The translations under genes and the position numbers were made by a program. From contig LN483071.1 in assembly GCA_900016675.1 (NCBI GenBank), positions 310,001 through 374,000 on the forward strand: a stretch of DNA of 64,000 bases, given 5' to 3'. Within the stretch, counting starts at the first letter, position 1; every line of letters starts with the position of its first letter. The stretch is from Arthrobacter saudimassiliensis. GTDB taxonomy: Bacteria > Actinomycetota > Actinomycetes > Actinomycetales > Micrococcaceae. Below are positions 44,252 through 53,640 of the stretch, one piece after another. The notes under the pieces are model-generated. The model worked only from the letters and a program-made list of their open reading frames with translations. It searched no databases and was not told where the DNA came from.

Positions 44252-44312
44252 AAAAGCACGACGGCGGCCCGCCGGCCCGGGTGCCGGAGAGCCGCCGTCG
44301 GGCGCGCGCTTT
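44252..44312 (-). terminator. ispH terminator
   Basis: GACGGCGGC (44260-44268) and GCCGCCGTC (44291-44299) pair around a GC-rich loop, flanked by AAAGC and GCTTT. On the minus strand the sequence ends GTGCTTTTAGG, a U-rich tail just after the ispH stop. Confidence 0.75.
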
Positions 44313-44318
44313 AGAGGC

Positions 44319-45401
44319 TTAGCTGACGTTGCTGCGCCGGCCGCCGAGGCCGCGGGAGTCGTCCCCCATCGCCTTCAGCGTGGCGCGCAGTTCCTTGGGC
44401 AGCGAGAACATGATGTCCTCCTGCGCGGTGACCACTTCCTCGACGTCGCCGTAACCGTACTCGGCGAGCAGGCGCATCACGTCCTGGACCAGGTTCTCTG
44501 GCACGGACGCACCCGAGGTGACGCCAACGGTGGCCACCCCCTCGAACCAGGACTCATCCACCTGGTTGGCGAAGTCCACCCGGTACGCCGCCTTCGCGCC
44601 GTATTCCAGCGCGACCTCGACCAGGCGCACCGAGTTGGAGGAATTGGAGGAGCCGACCACGATCACCAGGTCCGCCTGCGGGGCGATCTTCTTGACCGCG
44701 GTCTGCCGGTTGGAGGTGGCGTAGCAGATGTCATCGCTGGGCGGGTCCTGCAGCGACGGGAAGCGCTCGCGCAGCTTGTTGACCGTCAGCATGGTCTCGT
44801 CCACGCTCAGGGTGGTCTGCGACAGCCAGATGACCTTCTCCGGATCCCGCACGGAGACCTTCTCCACGTCTTCGGGCCCGTTGACGATCTGCATGTGCTC
44901 GGGGGCCTCGCCGTAGGTGCCCTCGACCTCCTCGTGGCCTTCGTGGCCGATCAGCAGGATGTCGAAGTCGTCGCGGGCAAAGCGCACGGCCTCGCGGTGC
45001 ACCTTGGTCACCAGCGGGCAGGTGGCGTCGATGGTGCGCAGGCCGCGGTCCTCGGCGGACTGCACGACGGCGGGCGAGACACCGTGGGCGGAAAAGACGA
45101 CCAGGGCGCCCTCGGGCACCTCTTCGGTCTCCTCCACGAAGATCGCGCCCTTCTCCTCCAGGGTCTGCACCACGTGGAGGTTGTGCACGATCTGCTTGCG
45201 CACGTAGACCGGCGGGCCGTAGGCCTCCAGCGCCTTCTCCACGGCGATCACGGCCCGGTCCACGCCCGCGCAGTATCCGCGCGGGGCGGCCAGCAGGACC
45301 CGGCGGGGGCCGGCCACGGGGGCAGCCGCAGCCACATCCTCGGGGCTGCGCCGGCGCCTCGGGACGGTGGGCATGGGCACGGAGACTGCTGTGCTGGTCA
45401 T
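44319..45401 (-). CDS. ispH: 4-hydroxy-3-methylbut-2-enyl diphosphate reductase
   Basis: Last step of the MEP isoprenoid pathway, an iron-sulfur reductase yielding IPP and DMAPP, 360 aa. The three cluster Cys lie in [26 protein letters not shown] and [13 protein letters not shown]. Conserved His pairs lie in HNLHVVQTL and [11 protein letters not shown], and the active-site Ser-Asn block is [20 protein letters not shown] at 45401 with TAGGGA upstream gives the usual length plus a short tail; the frame to 45470 is not supported. It lies between ychF and the 45483 gene. Confidence 0.95.
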   Translation of the reverse strand: MTSTAVSVPMPTVPRRRRSPEDVAAAAPVAGPRRVLLAAPRGYCAGVDRAVIAVEKALEAYGPPVYVRKQIVHNLHVVQTLEEKGAIFVEETEEVPEGALVVFSAHGVSPAVVQSAEDRGLRTIDATCPLVTKVHREAVRFARDDFDILLIGHEGHEEVEGTYGEAPEHMQIVNGPEDVEKVSVRDPEKVIWLSQTTLSVDETMLTVNKLRERFPSLQDPPSDDICYATSNRQTAVKKIAPQADLVIVVGSSNSSNSVRLVEVALEYGAKAAYRVDFANQVDESWFEGVATVGVTSGASVPENLVQDVMRLLAEYGYGDVEEVVTAQEDIMFSLPKELRATLKAMGDDSRGLGGRRSNVS

Positions 45402-45482
45402 GGTCCCTATGCTATCGGCTGGGTGCGGGGGCAGGTCGAACGGGGATGTGTTCTTCCGCTCAGAGCGCACCGCCTTCCGCGT

Positions 45483-46313
45483 TCAGCGGCGCCGCGGGGC
45501 CAGGGCCATGCCCAGCAGCCCGAGCACCAGCAGGATGCCGCCGCCGAGCAGGGCCGGAATCAGCCAGCCGTGCAGCGACGCCGCGGCCTGCTCGGCCAGC
45601 CCCGCCGCGAAGGCGGACGCCACCGGGCTGGCCCCGGCCTGGTCGGCGGCCAGTGACGGCACCGCACCGGCGGCAAACCAAAGCACCGCGCCAACCACCA
45701 CGACGCCGGCCCCAAGCCAGGCCAGCGCCGCCCCACGGCGTCGGGCCACCGCCAAGGCCAACAGCGCGCCCAGGCCGGCGCCGACGGCGAGCGCGGGCCA
45801 GGTGCCGGCGAGCGAGGCGATGCGGGCCGGCCAGTCCGTGGCGGGACCGACGTCGGCCACCACGTCCCCGGGCGCCGGCAGCGGAACGCCGAGGTCCTCG
45901 CCGATCCGCTCCGTCGCCAGCCGGGCCAGCGGGGACAGGTCCAGCACCGCGGGGGCAGGGCCGGCGTCGTCCGCGGAGAAGGTCCGCTGATGGGAGGCTT
46001 CAAGGGATTCGGTCCAGGCCTCGCCGTAGCCGGGCGCCTCCTGCAGCCCCTGCAGCACCCGCTCCACGGCCGGCGCCACCAGCCCGGCCAGCGGTCCCGG
46101 CACGTTCGCGGAGTCCGCCGCCTGCTGGGCCAGCGCCTCGCGGAGCTCGGCCTGGAAGCCGGGGTCACGGCCCAGCGGCTCACCCAGCGCGGCGAACCCC
46201 TCGGCCGCCACGACGTTCCGCTCCAGCCATGCGGCGGAGAACGCCGCGGTCCCCAGCACCAGCGAGGCCAGCACCAGCAGCCCCGAAAGCAGCGCGCGCA
46301 TCCACACTCCCAT
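45483..46313 (-). CDS. Membrane protein, unknown function
   Basis: 276 aa. An N-terminal membrane helix (about residues 6-28) is followed by an outer domain of about 140 residues, then two or three helices (about 170-190, 200-222, 245-270) and a short Arg tail. No family is named. ATG at 46313 has GGAGGAG eight bases upstream; the very long frame to 47825 is only the antisense of xseA. It diverges from xseA. Confidence 0.65.
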   Translation of the reverse strand: MGVWMRALLSGLLVLASLVLGTAAFSAAWLERNVVAAEGFAALGEPLGRDPGFQAELREALAQQAADSANVPGPLAGLVAPAVERVLQGLQEAPGYGEAWTESLEASHQRTFSADDAGPAPAVLDLSPLARLATERIGEDLGVPLPAPGDVVADVGPATDWPARIASLAGTWPALAVGAGLGALLALAVARRRGAALAWLGAGVVVVGAVLWFAAGAVPSLAADQAGASPVASAFAAGLAEQAAASLHGWLIPALLGGGILLVLGLLGMALAPRRR

Positions 46314-46541
46314 CTGTGTCGCTCCTCCGCCGGGTCCGGCGGCACCTTCCCCAGTCTGCCGCACGCCGGCGCCGGCCCGTGTGCGCCCCTCCACAACCGG
46401 CGCGGAGGATGCCGCCGGCGGGGGTGGCAGCTGGTAGACATTAACGAGGTCCACCCGGGGCAGCCGGGCCCGAACCGGCGCATCGGGCCGGAGCGGGAGA
46501 CGCAGGCCGGAACTGCAGGCCGAAATCAAGGGAGCAGACGC

Positions 46542-47810
46542 ATGTACGACGAGGAGATCGGTGTCGACGCCGCGGCAGCACCGCAGCGGACCACCCTTCC
46601 CGCGACGGCGGCGGAAACGTCGCCGGACAACCCCTGGCCGCTGGCCCTGCTCTCCCGCAACCTCAAGTCCTACCTGGACCGGGCCCCCGCGGCCTGGGTG
46701 GAAGGGCAGGTCATTGAGCTGAACCGGCGGGCCAACGCCAGCTACATCACGCTGCGCGACGTCGACGCCGAGGTATCGCTGTCGCTGACCGTGTGGAGCA
46801 CGGTGATGAACCGGCTGGAGCTGCCCCTGGAACGCGGCGCGCGCGTGGTGGCCTGCATCAAGCCGGACTTCTGGATGAAGACGGGCCGCCTGTCCATGCA
46901 GACCCGCGACATCCGCCCCGTGGGCCTGGGCGACCTGCTCGCCCGGATCGAACGGCTCCGCCAGGCCCTGGCGGCCGAGGGCCTGTTCGACGACTCCCGG
47001 AAGCTGCCGCTGCCGCTGCTGCCGGGCCGGATCGGGCTGATCACCGGCCGGAACTCCGATGCCATGAAGGACGTGATGCGCAACGCCGCGCTGCGCTGGC
47101 CGGCGGTTGCCTTCGAGGTCCGCGAGGTGGCGGTGCAGGGCGTCAGCGCCGTCGCCGAGGTGAGCCGGGCGCTGGCCGAGCTGGACGCCATGGCCGAGGT
47201 CGACGTCATCGTCATCGCCCGCGGCGGCGGCTCGCTGGAGGACCTGCTGCCGTTCAGCAACGAGGACCTGATTCGCGCCGTCTCGGCGGCCTCCACCCCG
47301 GTGGTCAGCGCCATCGGACATGAGGCGGACCGGCCGCTGCTGGACTACGTGGCGGACCTGCGCGCCTCTACCCCCACCGACGCCGCCAAGCGCGTGGTGC
47401 CCGACGTCGGCGAGGAGCTGCAGCGGATCGGCCATGCCCGGGCGCAGATGCGGCGCATACTCGACGTCATGGTCGGCCGCGAACGGGAACGGCTGCAGCA
47501 CATCCGTTCCCGCCCGGTGCTGGCCTCTCCGCACGTCACCATCCAGGCCCGGGCCGATGACATCGAGCGGCTGCGCGGGCGGGCCACCACGGCCATGACG
47601 GCGGAGATCCGGCGCGACGCCGACCGGATCAACCATCTGCGCGCCCAGGTGCGGGCCCTCTCTCCGCAGAAAACCCTCGACCGCGGCTACGCCGTCGTCC
47701 AGCTGGCCGACGGCAGCGTCGTCCGGCAGGCGGACGCCGTGCCCGGCGAGGCCGAGCTTCGCATCCGCGTGGCCGAGGGCGAGTTCGGCGCCGTCGCCCG
47801 CGGCAACTGA
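46542..47810 (+). CDS. xseA: Exodeoxyribonuclease VII large subunit
   Basis: Large subunit of the single-strand-specific exonuclease ExoVII, 422 aa. An N-terminal OB-fold ([38 protein letters not shown]) is followed by the catalytic region with [40 protein letters not shown] and [20 protein letters not shown]. The coiled-coil end contains [19 protein letters not shown] at 46542 has AAGGGAG upstream. xseB follows 29 bases later. Confidence 0.96.
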   Translation: MYDEEIGVDAAAAPQRTTLPATAAETSPDNPWPLALLSRNLKSYLDRAPAAWVEGQVIELNRRANASYITLRDVDAEVSLSLTVWSTVMNRLELPLERGARVVACIKPDFWMKTGRLSMQTRDIRPVGLGDLLARIERLRQALAAEGLFDDSRKLPLPLLPGRIGLITGRNSDAMKDVMRNAALRWPAVAFEVREVAVQGVSAVAEVSRALAELDAMAEVDVIVIARGGGSLEDLLPFSNEDLIRAVSAASTPVVSAIGHEADRPLLDYVADLRASTPTDAAKRVVPDVGEELQRIGHARAQMRRILDVMVGRERERLQHIRSRPVLASPHVTIQARADDIERLRGRATTAMTAEIRRDADRINHLRAQVRALSPQKTLDRGYAVVQLADGSVVRQADAVPGEAELRIRVAEGEFGAVARGN

Positions 47811-47839
47811 TATTCCACCCGTCACGACAGGATCCCGCC

Positions 47840-48064
47840 ATGAATGAAACCCCCGCCCTGCCCGCCGACATCGAAGCCATGAGCTACGAGCAGGCCCGCG
47901 ACGAGCTCGTCACCGTGGTCACCCGCCTGGAAACCGGCGGAGCCAGCCTCGAGGAGTCCCTGGCCCTCTGGGAGCGCGGCGAGCAGCTCGCCAATCGCTG
48001 CGAGGCCTGGCTGGAGGGTGCGCGGCGCCGGCTCGACGCCGCCCGCGAGCGCACCGCCGAGTAG
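47840..48064 (+). CDS. xseB: Exodeoxyribonuclease VII small subunit
   Basis: 74 aa, normal for XseB. The conserved core is [20 protein letters not shown] then [20 protein letters not shown], followed by the [15 protein letters not shown] helix. It binds several copies per XseA to form ExoVII. It is co-transcribed with xseA. Confidence 0.95.
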   Translation: MNETPALPADIEAMSYEQARDELVTVVTRLETGGASLEESLALWERGEQLANRCEAWLEGARRRLDAARERTAE

Positions 48065-48120
48065 CCGCACCCCGCGCGGTTCCCCCGCGGCGCCGGCTCG
48101 CCCGCAGCCTGCACACACCC

Positions 48121-48158
48121 AGACGGCGGCGGCCCCCCGAAGGGTGCCGCCGCCGTCT
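48121..48158. terminator. Bidirectional terminator, xseB / aminotransferase
   Basis: Perfect 13-base arms AGACGGCGGCGGC and GCCGCCGCCGTCT with a 12-base loop, between convergent genes. No long T-run on either side. Confidence 0.75.
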
Positions 48159-48177
48159 GCGTGCAGAATTCCCGGCG

Positions 48178-49395
48178 TCAGGGCTTGTAGGTGGAGAGGA
48201 ACTCGGCCAGGCGGCCGATCGCCTCTTCGATGTCCTCCACGTTCGGCAGGGTCACCATGCGGAAGTGGTCCGGACGGATCCAGTTGAACGCCGTGCCCAC
48301 CGAGACGAGGATCTTCTGCTGGCGGAGCAGCTCGAGTGCGAACTGCTCGTCGTCCTTGATCGGATAGACCTCCGGATCCAGCTTCGGGAACAGGTAGAGC
48401 GCGCCCTGGGCCAGCTCGCAGCTGACGCCGGGAATGTCGTTGAGCAGCTTGTGCGCCATGTCCCGCTGCGCCCGCAGCCGCCCGCCGGGCAGGATCAGGT
48501 CGTTGATGCTCTGGTAGCCGCCAAGCGCGGTCTGGATGGCGTGCTGCGCCGGCACGTTCGCGCACAGGCGCATGTTCGCCAGCAGGTTGATGCCTTCGAT
48601 GTAGTTCGCGGCCTGCCGCTTGGGCCCGGAAATGGCCATCCAGCCGGAGCGGTAGCCGGCGATCCGGTAGGCCTTGGACAGGCCGCTGAAGGTCAGGCAG
48701 AGCACGTCGTCGCCGGTGATGGCGGCGGCGTTCACATGCACGGCTTCGTCGTAGAGGATCTTTTCGTAGATCTCGTCGGCGAAGATGATCAGGTCCCGTT
48801 CCCGGGCCAGGTCCACGATCCGGCGCAGCACGCTCTCCGGATACACCGCACCGGTGGGGTTGTTCGGATTGATCAGGACGATGCCCTTGGTGCGGTCGGT
48901 GATCTTCGAGGCCATGTCCTCGAGGTCCGGCCACCAGTGGTTGTCCTCGTCGCAGAGGTAGTGCACGGCGGTGCCGCCGGCCAGGGAGACGGACGCGGTC
49001 CACAGCGGGTAGTCCGGGGCGGGCACGAGGATCTCGTCGCCGTTGTCCAGCAGGGCCTGCATGGACATGGTGATCAGTTCGCTGACGCCGTTGCCGAGGT
49101 AGACGTCGTCGACGTCGATGTTCTGGATGCCCCGGCTTTGGTAGTACTGCACGACGGCGGTGCGGGCGGAGAAGATGCCCCTGGAATCGCTGTAGCCCTG
49201 GGCCTTGGGCAGGTGGCGCATCATGTCCACGAGGATCGCCTCGGGCGCTTCGAAGCCGAACGGCGCCGGGTTGCCGATGTTCAGCTTCAGGATGCGGTGA
49301 CCGGCAGCCTCCATCTGCTGGGCCGCGTCCAGCAGCGGTCCACGGATGTCGTACAGCACGTTGTGGAGCTTCTGGGACTGCTTGAATTCTGCCAT
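48178..49395 (-). CDS. alaA: PLP-dependent aminotransferase, AlaA-like (alanine/valine type)
   Basis: 405 aa class I aminotransferase. The PLP Lys lies in FSGLSKAYRIAGYRSGWMAI, the Asn/Asp pair in LINPNNPTGAVY and IIFADEIYEKILYDEA. The N-terminus SQKLHNVLYDIRGPLLDAAQ and NIGNPAPFGFEAPE are typical of the glutamate-pyruvate aminotransferase AlaA group, which makes alanine from pyruvate. Substrate preference is by family resemblance only. It converges on xseB. Confidence 0.88.
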   Translation of the reverse strand: MAEFKQSQKLHNVLYDIRGPLLDAAQQMEAAGHRILKLNIGNPAPFGFEAPEAILVDMMRHLPKAQGYSDSRGIFSARTAVVQYYQSRGIQNIDVDDVYLGNGVSELITMSMQALLDNGDEILVPAPDYPLWTASVSLAGGTAVHYLCDEDNHWWPDLEDMASKITDRTKGIVLINPNNPTGAVYPESVLRRIVDLARERDLIIFADEIYEKILYDEAVHVNAAAITGDDVLCLTFSGLSKAYRIAGYRSGWMAISGPKRQAANYIEGINLLANMRLCANVPAQHAIQTALGGYQSINDLILPGGRLRAQRDMAHKLLNDIPGVSCELAQGALYLFPKLDPEVYPIKDDEQFALELLRQQKILVSVGTAFNWIRPDHFRMVTLPNVEDIEEAIGRLAEFLSTYKP

Positions 49396-49431
49396 TTTCT
49401 TAGGATGCCACAGCGCTTTCCCAAAGCCCCA

Positions 49432-49464
49432 GCCCGGAGGACGCAGTTACGGCGTCCTCCGGGC
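49432..49464. terminator. Hairpin downstream of the osmoprotectant operon
   Basis: Perfect 13-base arms GCCCGGAGGACGC and GCGTCCTCCGGGC around a 7-base loop, about 65 bases after the binding-protein stop. A second inverted repeat (GCCGGGCC/GGCCCGGC) lies at about 49478-49501. U-poor. Confidence 0.6.
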
Positions 49465-49527
49465 CGGACGGCCGGGTGGCCGGGCCGCACGGTGGCCCGG
49501 CGCCCGGAAGCGATGGAAGGGGCGCCC

Positions 49528-50508
49528 CTACTCCATCAGCCCCTTTTCCTTCAGCCAGCGCTCGGCGGCGGTCTTCGGGTCTTCCTTGCGGTCGCCGCTG
49601 ACGGCCTGGTTCAGCTCAATCAGGTCCTCGGTGGTGAGCATGGAGGACACGTTGTTGAGCACCTCGCGGGCCTGGTCGTTCACCGCGTCGAGGTTCACCA
49701 GCGGCAGCACCTGCTGGGCGATGAAGTTGTTCTCCGGGTCTTCCAGGACCACCAGTCCGTTCTCCTCGATCGACGGGGTGGTGGTGTAGATGTCGGCCAC
49801 CTGAATCCGGTCGGTCAGCAGCGCCTGCAGCGTCGCCTCTCCACCGCCGTCGTTGATGGCCTCGAACCCTCCGGGCTCGCACCCGTACTTCTCCAGCAGC
49901 CCGGGCAGCCCGTAGGCACGTTCCTGGAAGGTGGTGGGCGCGCCGATGGTCAGCTGGTCGCAGACCTTGGCCATGTCCTCGATGCTCTCCAGCCCGTACT
50001 TCTCGGCCGTCGCCTGGGTGACGACCATGGCGTCCTTGCTCTCGGCCTCGGCCGGTTCCAGGACGGCGATGTTCGCATCCGGGGACTCCTGCTCCAGGGC
50101 CTCCGGCAGGGCGTCCATGATCTCGCCGGCGGATTCAGCCGTGGCTTCCGGATCCGCGAACAGCAGCAGGTTGCCGCTGTATTCGGGCAGGATCTGCACC
50201 GAGCCGTCCTCGAGCGCCCGGTAGTAGATCTCGCGGGAGCCGATGTTGGGCCGGGTGGTGGCGGTGATCCCGGCGCTGTTCAGGGCTCCGGCGTAGATCT
50301 CCGCGATGACCTGGCTTTCCGGGAAGTCAGCGGAGCCGACCACCAGCTCGCCGGAGGCGGGAGCGGAGCTGGCGGTCTCCTCGGCCTGGGGGTCGTCGTT
50401 GGCGCCGCAGCCGGACAGGACCAGCGCGGCGGCGGTAAGCACGCCGGTGGCGCCGAGGCCGGCACGCAGGCGGGTGCGGCTGCTGCGCCGGTGGAAGGGG
50501 TTGTTCAT
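49528..50508 (-). CDS. Osmoprotectant (glycine betaine/choline-type) binding lipoprotein
   Basis: 326 aa. The signal peptide ends in LSGC. The mature part carries the OpuAC/ProX-like features VVGSADFPESQVIAEIYAGA, GSREIYYRALEDGSVQILPE and YGLPGLLEKYGCEPGGFEAI. It binds a quaternary-amine compatible solute outside the membrane and hands it to the permeases upstream. ATG at 50508 has AGGAGGA; the frame to 51201 is spurious. Its start overlaps the stop of the upstream permease gene (ATGA). The ligand is not told by the sequence. Confidence 0.9.
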   Translation of the reverse strand: MNNPFHRRSSRTRLRAGLGATGVLTAAALVLSGCGANDDPQAEETASSAPASGELVVGSADFPESQVIAEIYAGALNSAGITATTRPNIGSREIYYRALEDGSVQILPEYSGNLLLFADPEATAESAGEIMDALPEALEQESPDANIAVLEPAEAESKDAMVVTQATAEKYGLESIEDMAKVCDQLTIGAPTTFQERAYGLPGLLEKYGCEPGGFEAINDGGGEATLQALLTDRIQVADIYTTTPSIEENGLVVLEDPENNFIAQQVLPLVNLDAVNDQAREVLNNVSSMLTTEDLIELNQAVSGDRKEDPKTAAERWLKEKGLME

Positions 50509-51242
50509 GGGTTTCCTCCTTGGAAGCCGGCCGCGGGGGTAGCGGACGGGGTCGGGGTGCGGTGTGGAGTCCGCAGGCCGGGTGAAATGGTCAGGCGCTG
50601 GCCCAGGGCCAGCACGGCGTCGACGGCGACGGCGGTCACCGCGATCAGCAGGGCGCCGCCGAAGAGGCGGCCGTTGTCGCGCAGCTGGGTTCCTTCGACC
50701 AGGAAGACGCCCAGGCCGCCGAGGCTGATGAAGGCCACCACTGCCACCGTGGCGGTGACCTGCAGGGTCGCCGCCCGCACTCCGCCCATGATGACGCGCA
50801 GCCCGTTGGGCAGTTCGACCCGGAACAGGATCTGCAGCTCCGTCATGCCCATGGCCCGGGCGGCGTCGACCAGCCGGGGGTCCACCGAGGAGATCCCGGC
50901 ATAGACACCGGTCAGCAGCGGCGGGACGGCAAGCAGCACCAGCGCCCAGACGGGCGGCATCAGGCCCAGTCCCCACAGCAGCACGAACAGGAAAACCAGG
51001 CCGAGCGTGGGCAGGGCGCGCAGCAGCCCGGCTCCGGAAATGATCAGCACCCGCCCGCGCCCGGTGTGTCCGACGTACAGTCCCAGCGGCACGGCGACGA
51101 CGGCGGCGAGCAGGACGGCGAGCGCGGAATAGCCCAGGTGCTCGGCGACCCGGGCCGGGATGCCGCGGTCTCCGCTCCAGTTCTCGGCGGCGGTGAGCCA
51201 CTCGGCCATCTGCACGAGGACGTTGTTGCTTGAGTAGTCCAT
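50505..51242 (-). CDS. Osmoprotectant ABC transporter permease
   Basis: 245 aa with about six helices and a Pro/Thr-rich tail. The coupling loop is VDAARAMGMTELQILFRVEL and the motif ISGAGLLRALPTLGLVFLFV is seen in OpuCB/OpuCD-type permeases. ATG at 51242 shares one base with the stop of the upstream permease gene. Confidence 0.9.
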   Translation of the reverse strand: MDYSSNNVLVQMAEWLTAAENWSGDRGIPARVAEHLGYSALAVLLAAVVAVPLGLYVGHTGRGRVLIISGAGLLRALPTLGLVFLFVLLWGLGLMPPVWALVLLAVPPLLTGVYAGISSVDPRLVDAARAMGMTELQILFRVELPNGLRVIMGGVRAATLQVTATVAVVAFISLGGLGVFLVEGTQLRDNGRLFGGALLIAVTAVAVDAVLALGQRLTISPGLRTPHRTPTPSATPAAGFQGGNP

Positions 51243-51925
51243 CAGGCCGCTCCCGCCCGCACCCGCGCCGCCAGGGTCGCGGTGCCGGCCCGGCCCAGCC
51301 GCGTCCACGGGGTGAGCAGCCGCTGCAGGCCGACCAGCAGCAGGTCCAGGAGCAGGGCCAGCGCCAGGATCAGCACGATGCCGACGGCGATCTCGGTCGG
51401 GAAGCTGCGGAACAACCCGTCCATGAACAGCCGGCCCAGGCTTTCAATGCCCAGCAGCGAACCGACGCTGACCAGCGACATGTTGCTGACCGAGATCACC
51501 CGCAGGCCCGCGATCAGCACCGGCAGCGACAGCGGCAGGTCCACGGCCAGGAAGCGCCGCAGCGGCCGGTAGCCCATGGCGGCGGCGGCCTGCCGGACGT
51601 CGTTGTCCACGGAGTTCAGCGCGTCGACCGTGGAGCGGACCAGCAGCGCCACCGCGTACAGGGTCAGCGCGACGATCACGTTGGTGATGTCCAGGATCTT
51701 GGTGCCCAGCAGCACCGGCAGGAGCACGAACAGCGCCAGCGAGGGCACCGTGTACATGATCGCCGAGCCGGCCATGAGCGCCCCGCCCACGCTGCGGCGG
51801 CTGCGCGCGAGCCAGGCCAGGGGCACCGCGATCAGCACGCCCAGGACCAGCGGCACCACGGCCTGGAACAGGTGCAGCCCGGTCAGCCGCAGCAGCATGT
51901 CGGAGTTCTCCAGCGCCCACTGCAT
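51242..51925 (-). CDS. Osmoprotectant ABC transporter permease
   Basis: 227 aa with about five helices. The coupling loop is VRQAAAAMGYRPLRRFLAVD, and GSAIMYTVPSLALFVLLPVL is typical of this permease type. It starts 1 base after the ATPase gene stop and ends within the start of the next permease gene, so the four genes are tightly coupled. Confidence 0.9.
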   Translation of the reverse strand: MQWALENSDMLLRLTGLHLFQAVVPLVLGVLIAVPLAWLARSRRSVGGALMAGSAIMYTVPSLALFVLLPVLLGTKILDITNVIVALTLYAVALLVRSTVDALNSVDNDVRQAAAAMGYRPLRRFLAVDLPLSLPVLIAGLRVISVSNMSLVSVGSLLGIESLGRLFMDGLFRSFPTEIAVGIVLILALALLLDLLLVGLQRLLTPWTRLGRAGTATLAARVRAGAA

Positions 51926-51926
51926 C

Positions 51927-53084
51927 TCAGACCGCCGTCCCGTGCCGGGCCCGGCCGCGGCGCATCCGCGCCCGTTCGATCAGCTCCAGCACCTCGGCGG
52001 GCCGGATGCAGCCGACGACGGCGCCCGCGCGGTCCACGGCCACGCCCAGGCCCGACGGCGAGGACAGCGCCGAGTCCAGGGCCCGGCGCAGGCTCTCCCC
52101 CACCGGGTAGATGGATCCGCCCGGCACCAGCTGCTCCGGAGCGGTGACCTGCCCGCGCGCCGCGGCCGGTACCCAGCCCAGCGGACGCCGGTCGGCATCG
52201 ACCGCCAGTGCCCAGCCGTCACGCACCGGCACCCGCGGGTCGGCGAGCTGGGCCGGGTCGAGGATCTGGACCCCGTGCAGCCGGACGGCGCCGCCGTCCT
52301 GGAAGGACAGGTGACGGAACCCGCGGTCCCGGCCCACGAAGGCCGCCACGAACTCGTCGCGCGGGGCCCGCAGCAGCTCCTCCGGCGGGGCGTACTGGGC
52401 CAGCCGGCCGCCCTCGGCGAACACCGCCACCCGATCACCGAGCAGGGTGGCCTCGTCGATGTCGTGGGTGACGAACACGATGGTCTTGGCCAGTTCCCGC
52501 TGCAGGCGCAGCAGCTCGTCCTGCAGTTCGGCGCGGACCACCGGGTCCACGGCGCTGAACGGTTCGTCCATGAGCAGCACCGGCGGGTCGGCGGCGAGCG
52601 CCCGTGCCACGCCCACCCGCTGCTGCTGGCCGCCGGACAGCTGAGCGGGATAGCGGCGGCCCAGGTCGGCGTCGAGCCCCACGGTGGCGAGCAGCTCCGC
52701 AGCCCGCTGCCGGGCCGCGGCACGGGAGGCGCCGTTGAGGCGGGGCACGGTGCCGATGTTGTCCAGGACCGTGCGGTGCGGCAGCAGGCCGGAGGACTGC
52801 ATGACATAGCCCATGGAACGGCGCAGGGTGGCCGCCGGCACGGCGGTGACGTCCTGCCCGTCCACCGTGATGGTCCCGCTGCTGGGCTCGACCATCCGGT
52901 TGATCATGCGCAGCGAGGTGGTCTTGCCGCAGCCCGACGGACCGACGAAGACGGTGATGCTGCCGCGGGGCACGTCCAGGGTGAGGTTCTCGACGGCGGG
53001 GGCGGCGGAGCCGGAATAGGTCTTGGTGACGCCGCGGAACCGGATCATCGGCTCCGGGGTCCCGGCGGGGCTCGGGGCGGTCAT
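51927..53084 (-). CDS. Osmoprotectant ABC transporter ATPase with CBS domains
   Basis: 385 aa, first gene of the importer operon. Walker A is GPSGCGKTTSLRMINRM, the signature [16 protein letters not shown], Walker B VLLMDEPFSAVDP, as in ProV/OpuA ATPases. Residues about 255-375 hold tandem CBS-like repeats (VRDGWALAVDADRRPLGWVP; LGVAVDRAGAVVGCIRP) that in OpuA-type systems sense ionic strength or c-di-AMP. ATG with GAGAGG upstream. Confidence 0.92.
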   Translation of the reverse strand: MTAPSPAGTPEPMIRFRGVTKTYSGSAAPAVENLTLDVPRGSITVFVGPSGCGKTTSLRMINRMVEPSSGTITVDGQDVTAVPAATLRRSMGYVMQSSGLLPHRTVLDNIGTVPRLNGASRAAARQRAAELLATVGLDADLGRRYPAQLSGGQQQRVGVARALAADPPVLLMDEPFSAVDPVVRAELQDELLRLQRELAKTIVFVTHDIDEATLLGDRVAVFAEGGRLAQYAPPEELLRAPRDEFVAAFVGRDRGFRHLSFQDGGAVRLHGVQILDPAQLADPRVPVRDGWALAVDADRRPLGWVPAAARGQVTAPEQLVPGGSIYPVGESLRRALDSALSSPSGLGVAVDRAGAVVGCIRPAEVLELIERARMRRGRARHGTAV

Positions 53085-53115
53085 GGCAGGGCCCTCTCAG
53101 TGGCGGGACGTGCGG

Positions 53116-53136
53116 GCAGGCCGGTGCCCGGCCTGC
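53116..53136. promoter_or_regulatory. Inverted repeat upstream of the osmoprotectant operon
   Basis: GCAGGCCGG, TGC loop, CCGGCCTGC: a perfect 9-base stem 32 bases before the ATPase start. It could end the Nudix transcript or be an operator in the importer promoter. No T-run on the minus side. Confidence 0.45.
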
Positions 53137-53199
53137 GTTTAACGTATTTCACGGGCAAAACCGCGTCCAGCGCATGCCCTGGATCACCGGTCCGCCCGG

Positions 53200-53640
53200 T
53201 CAACGGTCGACCGGGCCGGCGGCATGCAGCCGCAGCCCGACGTCGACCAGGCTCACGGTGTCCAGCGCGGGCACATCGGCCAGGTCGAACCAGGCGGCCC
53301 CGTCGGTCGTGCCGTCCACCTCCGTCGTGAGGCTGCCGCCCACGATCTCGGCCCGGTAGAGGACCCGCAGCCCGTGCAGCGTGCGGGTACCGTGCATCCG
53401 GCGCTCGGGCGGGATGAAGTGGCTGTCCACGCCCAGCAGGCCGTCCAGCCGGACGTGGTAGCCGGTCTCCTCAAAGACCTCCCGTACGGCGGCGGTGGGA
53501 GCGTCCTCCAGCAGCTCCAGGCCGCCGCCGGGCAGGGTCCAGCCGCTGTGCCCGCCCTGGTTCCAGTGCGCGAGCAGGATGCGGCCGTCGCGCACGATGA
53601 CGGCATAGGCGCCCACCCGGACATCGAAATCGCCGCTCAT
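53200..53640 (-). CDS. Nudix hydrolase
   Basis: 146 aa. The Nudix box is GGGLELLEDAPTAAVREVFE followed by ETGY (G-x5-E-x7-R-E-V-x-E-E-x-G), with RDGRILLAHWNQGGHSGWTL before it. It hydrolyses a nucleoside-diphosphate-linked compound; the substrate is unknown. The start overlaps the stop of the BadF-type kinase gene upstream (ATGA). Confidence 0.92.
   Translation of the reverse strand: MSGDFDVRVGAYAVIVRDGRILLAHWNQGGHSGWTLPGGGLELLEDAPTAAVREVFEETGYHVRLDGLLGVDSHFIPPERRMHGTRTLHGLRVLYRAEIVGGSLTTEVDGTTDGAAWFDLADVPALDTVSLVDVGLRLHAAGPVDR

Noticed and set aside
48265-50904. 879-codon plus-strand frame over the aminotransferase and binding-protein genes
   Set aside because: Shadow frame of low-complexity residues; sense genes are clear.
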